In this document: piece by piece, positions 51,548 through 60,466 of the stretch
Layout of the letters: the number at the start of each line of letters is the position of its first letter
Numbering within the stretch: the first letter of the stretch is position 1
Assembly (NCBI RefSeq): GCF_032268605.1
Contig: NZ_CP130318.1
Span: 5,307,501 to 5,371,500 of the forward strand
Length of the DNA: 64,000 bases
Reading direction: 5' to 3'
Origin: Paenibacillus aurantius
GTDB lineage: Bacteria > Bacillota > Bacilli > Paenibacillales > NBRC-103111
Notes under the pieces: model-generated
Databases searched by the model: none
The model's input: only the letters and a program-made list of their open reading frames with translations
Told to the model about the DNA's origin: nothing
Program-made: the position numbers and the translations under genes

Positions 51548-52624
51548 ATGAGCAAAACCAATGTCTTGCCGGATCTCTTGATGAGGACGTTCAATCAGCG
51601 TAAAAACGCCCGCACGCTTCGTTTGACCTCACCGGACGGAATCGCGGAGAACCGGTATGTCTTAATCGGAGGCATCGAACAATGGATCTCGATACGCGGG
51701 GAAGATCGCCGCAATCCCATTCTCCTCCTCATCCACGGGGGTCCGGCCTCCTCTTATTCCATCTTCAGCCCCTTGCTTCGCTCGTGGGAGAAGCATTTTA
51801 CGATCGTGCAGTGGGACCAGCGCGGAGCGGGCAAAACTTTTGGAAAGCACGGCAGGGAGGGCACCGGGGCGATCTCCTTCGATCGGCTCGTGCAGGATGG
51901 GATCGAAGTGGCACAATACTTGCTTAACGCGCTTCAGCAGGACAAATTGATTCTTCTCGGCAGCTCGGTGGGGAGCGTCATCGGGATGCAGATGGCCAAA
52001 CGCCGGCCAGAGCTGTTCCATGCCTATGTGGGGACGGACCAGAACGTCGGCATCGAAGGTCACCGGCTGTCGTACCGGCTGAATTTGGAGGGGCTCCGCA
52101 AGGCCCGCTGCGTCAAAGGCATCCGGCTCTTCGAGCAAATCGGGCCCGACCCTTCCCTGTGGAGCCTGGAGGAGTTCGACCGCAAGAATCGCTGGATGGT
52201 CAAAGTCATCACGCCCGCTCCCAACATGATCATGGATCTCATCCTGCCTTCTATGCTGGCTTCGCCGATCCATTCCTTCCGGGACATTCTCGATTATTTC
52301 AAAGGAATGAACTACTCGCTCGAGCAGCTTTATGACGAATTGATCTCGTTTGACGCCCGCAAGCTCGGAACCCGGTACGAGCTCCCGTATTTTATCTTCC
52401 AGGGCGATACCGATTGGGTTACGCCGGTTGAGACAGCGCAAAGCTTTTTCGAGGACATCGAGGCGCCTCACAAGGAATTCGCCCTCGTTCCGAATGCCGG
52501 GCATCTCGCCTGTTTTGCCCGCCCCGAACCGTTTCTCGAGCTGTTGCTCCATCGCGTCCTCCCTGTGATCCAGACGTCCGGACCGCCGCTAACGGGGGCT
52601 TGCCCGATCCCGCATGTGATATAA
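51548..52624 (+). CDS. Alpha/beta hydrolase, proline-iminopeptidase-like
   Basis: A 358-residue cytoplasmic hydrolase of the alpha/beta fold. The oxyanion segment LLLIHGGPASS (about residue 60-70), VQWDQRGAGKTFG, the nucleophile elbow GSSVGS (about 138-143), the late Asp in FQGDTDWVTP and the His in PNAGHLACF fit the prolyl aminopeptidase/S33 group. The start has AAGGAGAGG upstream. It is cotranscribed with a TetR regulator 36 bases downstream and sits behind that regulator's probable operator. The substrate is unknown; removal of a toxic ester or amide is one option. Confidence 0.9.
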   Translation: MSKTNVLPDLLMRTFNQRKNARTLRLTSPDGIAENRYVLIGGIEQWISIRGEDRRNPILLLIHGGPASSYSIFSPLLRSWEKHFTIVQWDQRGAGKTFGKHGREGTGAISFDRLVQDGIEVAQYLLNALQQDKLILLGSSVGSVIGMQMAKRRPELFHAYVGTDQNVGIEGHRLSYRLNLEGLRKARCVKGIRLFEQIGPDPSLWSLEEFDRKNRWMVKVITPAPNMIMDLILPSMLASPIHSFRDILDYFKGMNYSLEQLYDELISFDARKLGTRYELPYFIFQGDTDWVTPVETAQSFFEDIEAPHKEFALVPNAGHLACFARPEPFLELLLHRVLPVIQTSGPPLTGACPIPHVI

Positions 52625-52660
52625 TGGGAGCAACATTATCCAAGAACGGAGCTTGAGTCC

Positions 52661-53251
52661 ATGTCTCCTTTAACCAAACAGCAATTGGATCAAATCCGTG
52701 ACGAACGCACCCGACAGATCAAGCAAGCGGCGCTGAAGGTTTTTGCCCGTCACGGATTCCTCCGCACGAAGACGAGCATGATCGCTTCGGCCGCGGGCAT
52801 TAGCGAGGGCCTCATTTACCGCTACTTCGAATCCAAAGACAGGCTCTTCACGACGATCGTCCAAGAGCTGATGGAAGCCGCAGAGAGCGAAATCGACGAC
52901 AGCCGCCAGCTGCCCGGGACCCCCTACGAGCAGATTAAGGCGCTGACTCGGAATATGCTGGACGAAGAGAACAAATTCGCCTTCATGCTCGTTCTCCAAG
53001 CGCGAAAGTCGAACGGTCTCCAGCCGGAGCTTGCTCAAATCCTCGAACACTATTCCGTCGATTCGATGATCGATCGTCTCCTGCCCCTCGTCGTGCAGGG
53101 CCAGGAGACCGGCCAATTCGCAGCGGGGGATCCCCGGCAGCTGCTTTGCTGGTACTTCTCCGTTGTCAACAGTCTCATCCTGCAGGAACAAGGGGACGAG
53201 GAATATGGGTTCCCGGACGTGGACGTCCTCCTGCGAATGCTGACCAAATAA
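52661..53251 (+). CDS. TetR/AcrR-family transcriptional regulator
   Basis: A 196-residue repressor. The N-terminal helix-turn-helix (residues 18-64; AALKVFARHGFLRTKTSMIA, then GLIYRYFESKDRLF) is followed by a helical ligand domain. GGAG lies about nine bases before the ATG. It is the second gene of the operon and most likely autorepresses through the dyad at 51495-51513. The ligand is likely linked to the hydrolase substrate. Confidence 0.92.
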   Translation: MSPLTKQQLDQIRDERTRQIKQAALKVFARHGFLRTKTSMIASAAGISEGLIYRYFESKDRLFTTIVQELMEAAESEIDDSRQLPGTPYEQIKALTRNMLDEENKFAFMLVLQARKSNGLQPELAQILEHYSVDSMIDRLLPLVVQGQETGQFAAGDPRQLLCWYFSVVNSLILQEQGDEEYGFPDVDVLLRMLTK

Positions 53252-53252
53252 A

Positions 53253-53285
53253 AAAGAACCGCAATCGCATGCGGTTCTTTTATCG
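53253..53285. terminator. Bidirectional terminator
   Basis: A hairpin with arms AAAGAACCGCA and TGCGGTTCTTT is flanked by A-run and T-run, between the converging TetR and helveticin J-like genes. Confidence 0.85.
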
Positions 53286-53313
53286 CCTTATGACACCCGG
53301 TCGGAAGAAGCTA

Positions 53314-54282
53314 TTAAAAAATACTATCCGAAACGTAATAAATCTTCTGGGTATTCTGCTTATTGACCGGGTCGGTCACGATCGTGAAATACACATTGCC
53401 ATTCTTCGTTTGGACCCCTTCGATTTCGTGGGTTCCCACATTGGTTATCTTCACGAGCGTCTGGTAGGCTCCGGTGTTGGACATCCTGGCGATCTGCGGG
53501 GTATCTCCTTCCGCGCCGCCGGACGTATAAATTTCCGTTTTATCCAGCATATCCAGGCCTTGGAAGGAACCGTTCGGCCGGACGATATCGCTGCCGGACT
53601 GGGTAAAGCTCGTGATGCAGGCACTGGCCGCCGCCGCACTGTCCAATCTTACCTGGTCGGTGCTGTCCAGCAGCTGGTTCAGGGCCACCGTATCGTAAAT
53701 GGACCATGTGACCGTTCCCTCTTTCGTTTGGACGCGGAAAATGGTGTAGAGGCTGTTGCCGCCCCCATCCACCCGGTAGGTCTCTCCTAATCTTGTTCCG
53801 GTCTCATTCGCATAATTCATATAGGTGAAGCGGTGAAGATCGGAATAATCCACCGTCGTGCCGGGAGAGTATTGAAGCCGGGCTACCTGGAGCGACCAGT
53901 TGTACGTCGTGGTAGGGTCCGCTTTGGAGCTGAAATAGAAGTAGTTGATATTGTTGTAGGTGTACATATCCAGCGTTTGGCAGTGGCCGGAGTTGGTAAC
54001 GGTCATTTCATCCACGTATGTAGCGTCCGTTCCGTTAATAAGCAGCCGGGATAGATAGCACGTTCCTCCGGAACGCTGGGTTACGTAAACATAAGTGGAA
54101 GCTATGTAAGCCTTCTGGACAGCCACGTTATGCTTAAGCCCTTTAAGATTGTAGGCCAAGGTGGCGGAAGCGCTTACCGTTTTGGCAGGCGTAGCGGCAA
54201 ATGCGGGCATGACCGACATACCGAGCAGAAGAACGGTGAGAATAAAGGATGTAAGCATTTTCCGTTTCCGTTTTGGTAACAT
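53314..54282 (-). CDS. Secreted helveticin J-like protein (second of a tandem pair)
   Basis: A 322-residue secreted protein. A signal peptide (about 1-30, ends AFAA) precedes a beta-rich body with blocks in the same order as helveticin J: AVQKAYIASTYVYVTQR, GHCQTLDMYTY, RFTYMNYAN, WSIYDTVALNQLLD, GSFQGLDMLDKTEIYTSGG and EIEGVQTKNGNVYFTI. Helveticin J is a class III bacteriocin of lactobacilli; the match is by pattern, so a bacteriocin role is inferred. The start has GGAGGG six bases upstream. It is a tandem paralog, with the same length, of the protein at 54527-55495. Confidence 0.75.
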   Translation of the reverse strand: MLPKRKRKMLTSFILTVLLLGMSVMPAFAATPAKTVSASATLAYNLKGLKHNVAVQKAYIASTYVYVTQRSGGTCYLSRLLINGTDATYVDEMTVTNSGHCQTLDMYTYNNINYFYFSSKADPTTTYNWSLQVARLQYSPGTTVDYSDLHRFTYMNYANETGTRLGETYRVDGGGNSLYTIFRVQTKEGTVTWSIYDTVALNQLLDSTDQVRLDSAAAASACITSFTQSGSDIVRPNGSFQGLDMLDKTEIYTSGGAEGDTPQIARMSNTGAYQTLVKITNVGTHEIEGVQTKNGNVYFTIVTDPVNKQNTQKIYYVSDSIF

Positions 54283-54526
54283 GCGGATCCCTCCATATGG
54301 TTGGACTGATACCCCTGAATTTCATGCTTCGTTCCATAAGCTCCATGATTCTACCGGCTAGGACCACCTCCTTAATGGAATCCTCGTTACATTCAACGTG
54401 CCGGATCGTTATTTTCTAACGGGGGTCTCGTTAAAATTTCGGTTCATGCGGTAAAGGCCGCCGAGCTTTAACCGGCAGCCTGTAGTGGTATTATTTCTAT
54501 TGAGCCCCGTTAGGATGAACCAGGGA

Positions 54527-55495
54527 TTAAAAGATACTATCCGCTACGTAATAAATTTTCTGGGTGTTCTGCTTGTTGACCGGGTCGGTCACGATCGTGA
54601 AATACACTTTGCCATTCTTGGTTTGAACCCCTTCAATTTCGTGGGTTCCGACATTGGTTATCTTCACAAGGGTCTTGTAGGCACCGCTGTTCGACATCTT
54701 GGCGATCTTAGGGGTCTGCCCTTCCGCTCCGCCAGACGTATAGATTTCCGTCTTATCGAGCATATCCAGACCTTGGAAGGAACCATTGGGCCGGATGATA
54801 TTGCTGCCAGACTGCGTAAAGCTGGTGATGCAGGCGCTCTTTGCCGCGGCACTGTCCAGTCTTACCTGTTCGTTGCTGTCCAGCAGCCGGTTCAAGGCTA
54901 CCGTATCATAAATGGACCAAGTGACCGTTCCCTCTTTCGTTTGGACACGGAAAATGGTATAGAGGCTGTTGCCGCCTCCATCTACCCGATACGTCTCCCC
55001 TAATCTTGTGCCGGATTTATTCGCGTAATTCATATAGGTGAACCGGTGAAGATCCGTATAATCCACCGTCGCGCCGGGCGAGTACTTAAGTCTGGCTACC
55101 TGGAGCGACCAATTATAATCGGTGGAGGGATCCGCTTTGGAACTGAAATAGAAATAGTTGGTATCCTTGTAGGTATACATATCCAAGGTCTGGCAATGGC
55201 CGGTGTTGGTAACCTTCATTTCATCCACATAGTTCGCGTCGTTTCCGTTAATCCGCAATCGGGAAAGATAGCACGTTCCTCCGGACCGCTGGGTTACGTA
55301 AACATAAGTGGAAGCAATGTAGGCTTTCTGGACGGCCGCATTATGCTTAAGCCCTTTGAGATTATAGGCCAGGTGAGCGGAAGCGTTTACCGTTTTGGCA
55401 GGCGAAGCGGCAAAGACGGGCATGACCGACATACCGAACAGAAGAATGGCGATAACAAACGATGTAAGCATTTTCAATTTCCGGTTTGGCAACAT
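54527..55495 (-). CDS. Secreted helveticin J-like protein (first of a tandem pair)
   Basis: A 322-residue paralog of the product of 53314-54282; most residues are identical across the whole length, including the signal peptide region. The start is the ATG at 55495 (MLPNRKLKM) with GGAGGG upstream; a longer in-frame reading runs through the ribosome site. The 244-base gap to the second copy contains another ribosome site and an apparent separate leader. The small membrane protein gene at 55561-55827 lies 65 bases upstream on the same strand. Confidence 0.75.
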   Translation of the reverse strand: MLPNRKLKMLTSFVIAILLFGMSVMPVFAASPAKTVNASAHLAYNLKGLKHNAAVQKAYIASTYVYVTQRSGGTCYLSRLRINGNDANYVDEMKVTNTGHCQTLDMYTYKDTNYFYFSSKADPSTDYNWSLQVARLKYSPGATVDYTDLHRFTYMNYANKSGTRLGETYRVDGGGNSLYTIFRVQTKEGTVTWSIYDTVALNRLLDSNEQVRLDSAAAKSACITSFTQSGSNIIRPNGSFQGLDMLDKTEIYTSGGAEGQTPKIAKMSNSGAYKTLVKITNVGTHEIEGVQTKNGKVYFTIVTDPVNKQNTQKIYYVADSIF

Positions 55496-55560
55496 ATGTC
55501 CCTCCATTATGATTGGAATAATTATCCTTACCCTTTGCTCCTTAGTCTTAATCCACGAGC

Positions 55561-55827
55561 TCATAACGTAATGACGATCGAAACCGCTATCCCCCCAACC
55601 GAAATCCAAAACAGGCAGGACCTTAGCATTCGACCTGCGAATGACATTTGATGCTCGATGATTTTCTTATGATCATGTTCCAGTTGCAAATCCGTTATAC
55701 TGCCGGCCGTTGGATTCCTCAAGTCATGATTGGTGAATCCTCTGCGTCCCAGCCCATTTAATAAGCAGGTCAGGATCAAAAGCAGCATCGATCCCATAAA
55801 CAAGTAATTGGATAATTTGACTACCAC
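55561..55827 (-). CDS. Small two-helix membrane protein
   Basis: An 88-residue protein with hydrophobic segments at about 7-24 and 68-87 and a charged middle (LEHDHKKIIEHQM). It starts with GTG at 55827 preceded by GGAAGGAGGGGAG. It resembles small uncharacterised Bacillales membrane proteins; no family is assigned. Its position just upstream of the helveticin J-like pair allows a role in immunity or export, but this is only a guess. Confidence 0.6.
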   Translation of the reverse strand: MVVKLSNYLFMGSMLLLILTCLLNGLGRRGFTNHDLRNPTAGSITDLQLEHDHKKIIEHQMSFAGRMLRSCLFWISVGGIAVSIVITL

Positions 55828-55915
55828 TCTCCCCTCCTTCCAGCTGTTTCTACTAACACTTCTATAAACGGTTTAACTTTACGCTTTCTGACGAAGGATT
55901 AGACCATTGCGCGCA

Positions 55916-56136
55916 CTAGAGTCTTTTCGAAAAGCGAAACCCGGTGACCGTGTAATCTGACTGTTTATAGAATCGGTGTGCATGTTCCCGTTCCGGTCTG
56001 CTGCCGCTGGTGAGGACCATTGCTCCGCCTTCAGTCTTTTTTCCATCTGTTCCTTGGAGGAAGCATGACCCAGGTCCGCCATCAGCCCGGTTACCTCGTC
56101 CAAATCCCTTGGGGTAAACTCTCGGATCTTTATCAT
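55916..56136 (-). pseudogene. GNAT acetyltransferase with internal deletion
   Basis: The frame from 56136 gives a typical GNAT start (IKIREFTPRDLDEVTGLM, then GHASSKEQMEKRL). After about 38 residues a different frame carries a typical GNAT C-terminus (EREHAHRFYKQSDYTVTGFRFSK) to the stop at 55916. The acetyl-CoA-binding middle of about 60-70 residues is missing. A deletion that joined the two ends out of frame explains this. Confidence 0.75.
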
Positions 56137-56172
56137 TGTTAGTCACCGCTCTTATTGAAATTGGAATGGCCA

Positions 56173-56622
56173 CTAATTAAACAAAGACAAGGGATAAGCC
56201 GTTCCAGCCAAGAGGTTCTCCGCGATCTGCCTAATAACAGCCTCTCCCCGAAGCTCGTACCGGCCCGGAATCAACAGCTCCGACAGCGTAACCCACTGGC
56301 TGTCACGGATCATTCCCTCTTCCAATTGGAGAGAACCCCCTGTAATCTTACCGATAAAATGAAACATCACGACATGATGATTCGTGCTGCTAATAAACGA
56401 GTAAACGCCGGTCGTTCCCATCAGTTCGACTAGATAACCGGTTTCCTCCTCTACTTCTCTTAGTGCGGCAGCCCGAATATCCTCCCCTGGCTCCAAACAT
56501 CCACCGGGAAAATTCCATTGGTTGCGAACCTCGGGTTTGTTTTCTTGCAGGATGAGGACCTTATCGTCTTGAAGAATGGATACACTTGCAACCAATACAG
56601 TTCCGGATGGGTTCATCGACAT
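56173..56622 (-). CDS. NUDIX hydrolase
   Basis: A 149-residue pyrophosphohydrolase. The Nudix box (Gx5Ex7REUxEExGU) is complete at residues 40-62 (GGCLEPGEDIRAAALREVEE, then ETGY). Substrates in this family include damaged nucleotides and NDP-sugars; none can be chosen here. GAGGAG lies three bases before the first ATG and nine before the ATG two codons later (56616), which may be the real start. Confidence 0.9.
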   Translation of the reverse strand: MSMNPSGTVLVASVSILQDDKVLILQENKPEVRNQWNFPGGCLEPGEDIRAAALREVEEETGYLVELMGTTGVYSFISSTNHHVVMFHFIGKITGGSLQLEEGMIRDSQWVTLSELLIPGRYELRGEAVIRQIAENLLAGTAYPLSLFN

Positions 56623-56684
56623 AGTCTCCTCTTTAGTTTCTTACCTGACTTCCTTCCTCCTTAGACTGTTGCCCTCTCTACACC

Positions 56685-57167
56685 CTATCCCCCTTCAGGC
56701 TCCAGATTTTTCACCAACTGAAGGGCTCCACTCAGCCAGAGCTCGGTATATTCCTTTCCCCTGCTAAACCCGTGTCTCTCATAAAAATCCACCGTCCGCT
56801 GATAGGCTGGCTTCACGCGAGGCGGTACCGTTAAGGCAACGATTCTCGTAAAACCCATCTGCCTAACATGCTCGAACAAATAGAGCAGCAAGCTGGACCC
56901 AAATCCCTTGCGATGGAACGCAGGATCAACAGCCATCAAAGATATGGCGATGGTGCCTTCCGTGCTCGTAAACATGAGAAAAGCGGCAAGGTGTCCATCC
57001 CTCTCCGCGCAAAGCACATTTTGAAACATCAGATCCTTGCAGGCGTCCTGCCCAACATCCTCTGTAAACCACTCTCCAGTCAAGGAGTGAATCAACGTCG
57101 TTATTTTATGTACGACCGGGTGACCCGATCTAGCAGGTCTTTCATATAGGTTAATCGAAAAATCCAT
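56685..57167 (-). CDS. GNAT family N-acetyltransferase
   Basis: A 160-residue acetyltransferase. ISLMAVDPAFHRKGFGSSLLLYLF near residues 75-98 is the acetyl-CoA pocket (motif A), and YQRTVDFYERHGFSRGKEY is the C-terminal block. The start has AGGAGGA upstream. The gene is 62 bases upstream of the Nudix gene on the same strand. Acceptor unknown. Confidence 0.88.
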   Translation of the reverse strand: MDFSINLYERPARSGHPVVHKITTLIHSLTGEWFTEDVGQDACKDLMFQNVLCAERDGHLAAFLMFTSTEGTIAISLMAVDPAFHRKGFGSSLLLYLFEHVRQMGFTRIVALTVPPRVKPAYQRTVDFYERHGFSRGKEYTELWLSGALQLVKNLEPEGG

Positions 57168-57364
57168 CTTTCCTCCTATGTCCTCAAAAATCTCCGTTCC
57201 CGTAATTCCCGATACGTGTCGGTAAAACAGTCATAGATTTGGTGACAATTCCTCTTGCCAAACCCTTCCCCTTCCTCTTCCGTTCCAAAATGGGCCGGGA
57301 GAACCTCCCTTTTTCGATACTTGTCCCCATGGAAAAGAGGACAGGGTCATTTAAAATCGATTTA

Positions 57365-57461
57365 CTAGTACCTTATCCGCAAAAGAAGTTCTGCTTCCCT
57401 ATTGATTTTCGCGCGCATATAGAGGTTTTCTCGCCAACAAAGTTACCGGATAAGGCACTAG
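57365..57461. repeat. Inverted-repeat element, copy B
   Basis: A 97-base element with ends CTAGTACCTTATCCG and CGGATAAGGCACTAG. It aligns with copy A at 8492-8583 over most of its length. It begins and ends in CTAG. It lies in the 363-base gap between the GNAT gene and the subtilase gene, about 55 bases upstream of the subtilase ribosome site. The rest of this gap (57168-57530) shows no gene. Confidence 0.75.
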
Positions 57462-57530
57462 CTAGATTCTCCGTCGCACCGTTTCCTCTTTCATCAAGAC
57501 TATTCCATGTGCCGAAAGGAGACAAGTCAT

Positions 57531-59099
57531 TTGAAAATGAAAACGTTTTTATCGCGGGTAACCGGATCTGCTTTGGTCCTCCTCCTGCTCGCCGGCAATC
57601 TCGTAACAGCAGCACCAGCGGAAAAGCATTCCTATCTGGTAGGCCTCACCCCCGGCGTTTCCCCAAAAGCTCTGGCCGCCCCGGGTATTGAGCTGAAAGA
57701 GCAATGGGACAAGCTGGGCGCCGTTCGGATTGTAGCCTCGGCGGCAGCCGCCAAAGGGCTGGAGAACAATCCCCGTGTCAGCTATGTGGAAGAAGACCGC
57801 CCTGTCTACGCCAGCAGCACGGGAACCTCTTATACGGATGGGGAATATACTTGGGGCTTGCAGGCCGTTAACGCCGCCGAAGCCTGGAACCTGAACGCAA
57901 CGGGACAATCGATCAAGGTATGCGTACTCGATACGGGAATCGATTACAGCCACCCTGAATTCACCCGCGGCGGCGTTTCGGTTATAAAGGGAAGTCAAAA
58001 CTTCGTCAACGACGGTCATCGGGACGCCACCGACGGATTCGGGCACGGCACCCACGTTGCGGGAACCATTGCCGGCCAGACCAGCAGCAGCGGAAGCCGG
58101 ATTGGAGTGGCACCCGGAGTCGACCTCTATGTAGCTAGAGTGCTGGGTGACGATGGCAGTGGAACCACCAGCGGAATTATCAATGGCCTGAATTGGTGCC
58201 AGCAAAATGGGGCGAATGTAGCCAACCTCTCGTTAGGAAGTGACCGAGGCTCCCGAACGGAGGAAAAGGCTTTTGATCAGGCTTATCAAAACGGGATGCT
58301 AAGCATCGCCGCAAGCGGTAACGACGGAGGCCGGGTCGGCTACCCCGCTCATTACAGTTCCGTAGCAGCCGTAGGAGCCGTCGACAGCGGCCTGCAGCTT
58401 GCCGGATTCTCCAATTACGGCAGGGAGCAGGAACTGGTAGCGCCGGGTGTCGGAACCCTATCGAGCGTACCACGGGGAACGGGCATCCGCAGTTCGGTCA
58501 AAGAAGGGCAGAACGGAACCGAAACCGGCTACAAAAGCATCGGGCTTGAATACTCGGCTTACGGCAATGTAACAGGTCCTCTGGTCGAATGCGGCTTGGC
58601 CGACACGGCAGCCTCGTGCAGCGGAAAGCCGCAGACCGGAGCGTGGATCGCCTTGATCAACCGGGGGAGCAACGCCTTCTCCGAAAAGATTCAGAATGTC
58701 ATGAACCAGGGAGCATCGGCCGCCATCATCGTCAACAATGACACGGCAAGCACCGATGATCCGGGCAGCTTTACCTTGGGAAGCGCCGCAGCTTGGATAC
58801 CCGCCGTTTCCGTCTCTTATAACAGTGGGAATTCGATTCGGGCCTCCGGTCTCGGTACCGGGAATGTCACGGTTTCCCAATGGGATTACAGCTATTACGA
58901 GGGAACTTCGATGGCCACACCGCATGTCTCGGCGGTAGCCGCCCTTGCCTGGTCCGCCAATCCGAAGCTGACCAACGATCAAATCCGTTCCCTTCTGCAG
59001 AAGTCATCTAAAGACCTGGGTAAGACCGGATGGGATTCCAGCTACGGATACGGTCTCGTCCAAGCCGATGCCGCGGTGAAGTTAGCCGTTACCCCATAA
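57531..59099 (+). CDS. Secreted subtilisin-family serine protease with PA insertion
   Basis: A 522-residue S8 protease. A signal peptide (about 1-32) is followed by an inhibitor-type propeptide (about 40-100; HSYLVGLTPGVSPKAL to NPRVSYVEED) and the catalytic domain. Asp134 (VLDTGIDYSH), His172 (GHGTHVAGT), oxyanion Asn264 (AASGNDGG) and Ser460 (GTSMATPHV) are all present. A protease-associated (PA) domain of about 120 residues is inserted before the Ser. The start is TTG 57531 by ribosome-site spacing (nine bases after AAAGGAG); the ATG two codons later is the alternative. It is monocistronic, with a strong terminator after it. Confidence 0.93.
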   Translation: MKMKTFLSRVTGSALVLLLLAGNLVTAAPAEKHSYLVGLTPGVSPKALAAPGIELKEQWDKLGAVRIVASAAAAKGLENNPRVSYVEEDRPVYASSTGTSYTDGEYTWGLQAVNAAEAWNLNATGQSIKVCVLDTGIDYSHPEFTRGGVSVIKGSQNFVNDGHRDATDGFGHGTHVAGTIAGQTSSSGSRIGVAPGVDLYVARVLGDDGSGTTSGIINGLNWCQQNGANVANLSLGSDRGSRTEEKAFDQAYQNGMLSIAASGNDGGRVGYPAHYSSVAAVGAVDSGLQLAGFSNYGREQELVAPGVGTLSSVPRGTGIRSSVKEGQNGTETGYKSIGLEYSAYGNVTGPLVECGLADTAASCSGKPQTGAWIALINRGSNAFSEKIQNVMNQGASAAIIVNNDTASTDDPGSFTLGSAAAWIPAVSVSYNSGNSIRASGLGTGNVTVSQWDYSYYEGTSMATPHVSAVAALAWSANPKLTNDQIRSLLQKSSKDLGKTGWDSSYGYGLVQADAAVKLAVTP

Positions 59100-59105
59100 A
59101 TCGCT

Positions 59106-59160
59106 AAAGAACTCACGATGACAGGAGTCTTCCTTCCTGCTCACCATGAGTTCTTTTCTT
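59106..59160. terminator. Bidirectional terminator after the subtilase gene
   Basis: A hairpin with arms AAGAACTCA and TGAGTTCTT and a long loop region is followed by TTCTTTT, between converging genes. Confidence 0.65.
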
Positions 59161-59176
59161 TTCGCCTAAACCTCGG

Positions 59177-60199
59177 TTAATCCATAAAGACGACGATCTT
59201 TCCTTTCGCGCGGCCTTCTCCGAAATACCGAAGCGCATGGGCAGCCTCACTTAAGGAATACCTCCGATCCAGGACGGGCGTGATCTTGCCGGCTTCGACA
59301 AGCGTCTTCCAGACCAACTGATCGGCATGGTTCGGTTTATGGACGAGCACCGATACTTTCTTCTTTTCCAGCCAAGCGGCCAGCGGTGCCGCCAACAAGG
59401 TCTGCAAGATACGAAGGAGAGAGCCGCCGACCATGACATACGTGCCTCCCGGCTTAAGCGCGCGTTTCAGCGCGAAAACAGACCGATTACCGACGACATC
59501 GAGAATCAGGTCGTATTGCTGTCCACTATTGGTGAAGTCTTCCTTCGTATAATCCCAAACATGCTCCGCTCCGAGGGAAAGCAGCATATCCCTTTTCTCG
59601 GCGTTATCCACACCGGTCACTTCTACTCCAAGCAAACGGGCATATTGGATCCCGAATGTTCCGACACCGCCCCCCGCGCCATTAATCAGAACCCGTTGTC
59701 CCTTCTTAAGCTTTCCTTTATCCCGTAATCCCTGTAAGGCCAGAACGGCTGCCTGGGGAATAGCCGCCGCTTGCTCGAAGCTTACTCCATTCGGTTTTGG
59801 CGTCAAGGCCTCCTCATGTGCGCATACATATTCCGCAAATCCGCCCCATCCACAACCAGAAAGGTCTCCGAATACTTCGTCCCCCAGTTGAAAACGACTA
59901 ACGGCGGAGCCTACGTCGACTACCCGTCCCGCGACGTCTGCCCCCAAGATGCGGTAACGGGGCTTACGAAGTCCTCCCAGCCGGTTTATGTACGGTTTAC
60001 CGCGCAGGAGATCCCAATCCCAGGAGTTCACCGATGCGGCATGCACCGCAATCAGCACCTCGTGGTCCTTAGGTGTAGGGACGTCTACCTCTTTAATTCG
60101 GAGAACATCCGGCGTTCCGTAATTTTCATAGACCAGCGCCCGCATCGTGCGAACTCCTGGGTTCCCCCAATGTTCGGGAGCCTTTGTCTCTGTCCTCAT
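59177..60199 (-). CDS. Zinc-independent NAD(P)-dependent alcohol dehydrogenase/quinone oxidoreductase
   Basis: A 340-residue medium-chain dehydrogenase/reductase of the quinone oxidoreductase-like group. An N-terminal GroES-like domain (ILGADVAGRVVDVG) precedes a Rossmann domain with GAGGGVGTFGIQYARLLG near residues 150-167. The structural and catalytic zinc Cys sets are not seen. The start at 60199 has AAGGAGGGG about seven bases upstream; an ATG 18 codons later is the conserved family start (MRALVYENYG). Substrate unknown. Confidence 0.88.
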   Translation of the reverse strand: MRTETKAPEHWGNPGVRTMRALVYENYGTPDVLRIKEVDVPTPKDHEVLIAVHAASVNSWDWDLLRGKPYINRLGGLRKPRYRILGADVAGRVVDVGSAVSRFQLGDEVFGDLSGCGWGGFAEYVCAHEEALTPKPNGVSFEQAAAIPQAAVLALQGLRDKGKLKKGQRVLINGAGGGVGTFGIQYARLLGVEVTGVDNAEKRDMLLSLGAEHVWDYTKEDFTNSGQQYDLILDVVGNRSVFALKRALKPGGTYVMVGGSLLRILQTLLAAPLAAWLEKKKVSVLVHKPNHADQLVWKTLVEAGKITPVLDRRYSLSEAAHALRYFGEGRAKGKIVVFMD

Positions 60200-60393
60200 C
60201 GTCGACCCCCTCCTTCCTCTCATCGTAGGTTTATAAACGTTGTATACCTGGGTTAGGTTTCGCTTCTATGGCTTACGCGCCGACGCCACCAGGCTGTGAA
60301 GGCCGGGCCGCATACGGATGGCTCCGAATCGAACCGGTAGCAGCGCTCGAGAAAGGGGAGAATGATTTAGGCCGTTCCTTCCCAAACTACATA

Positions 60394-60422
60394 AGAAAAA
60401 CAGCTGCCGGGGCAGCTGTTTC
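60394..60422 (-). terminator. Terminator after mqo
   Basis: A perfect hairpin AAACAGCTGCC/GGCAGCTGTTT is followed on the minus strand by TTTTTC. Confidence 0.8.
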
Positions 60423-60466
60423 GGAGGCTAACTATATGAGTGGTTTCGGGATCGGTTGCCAGTAGG

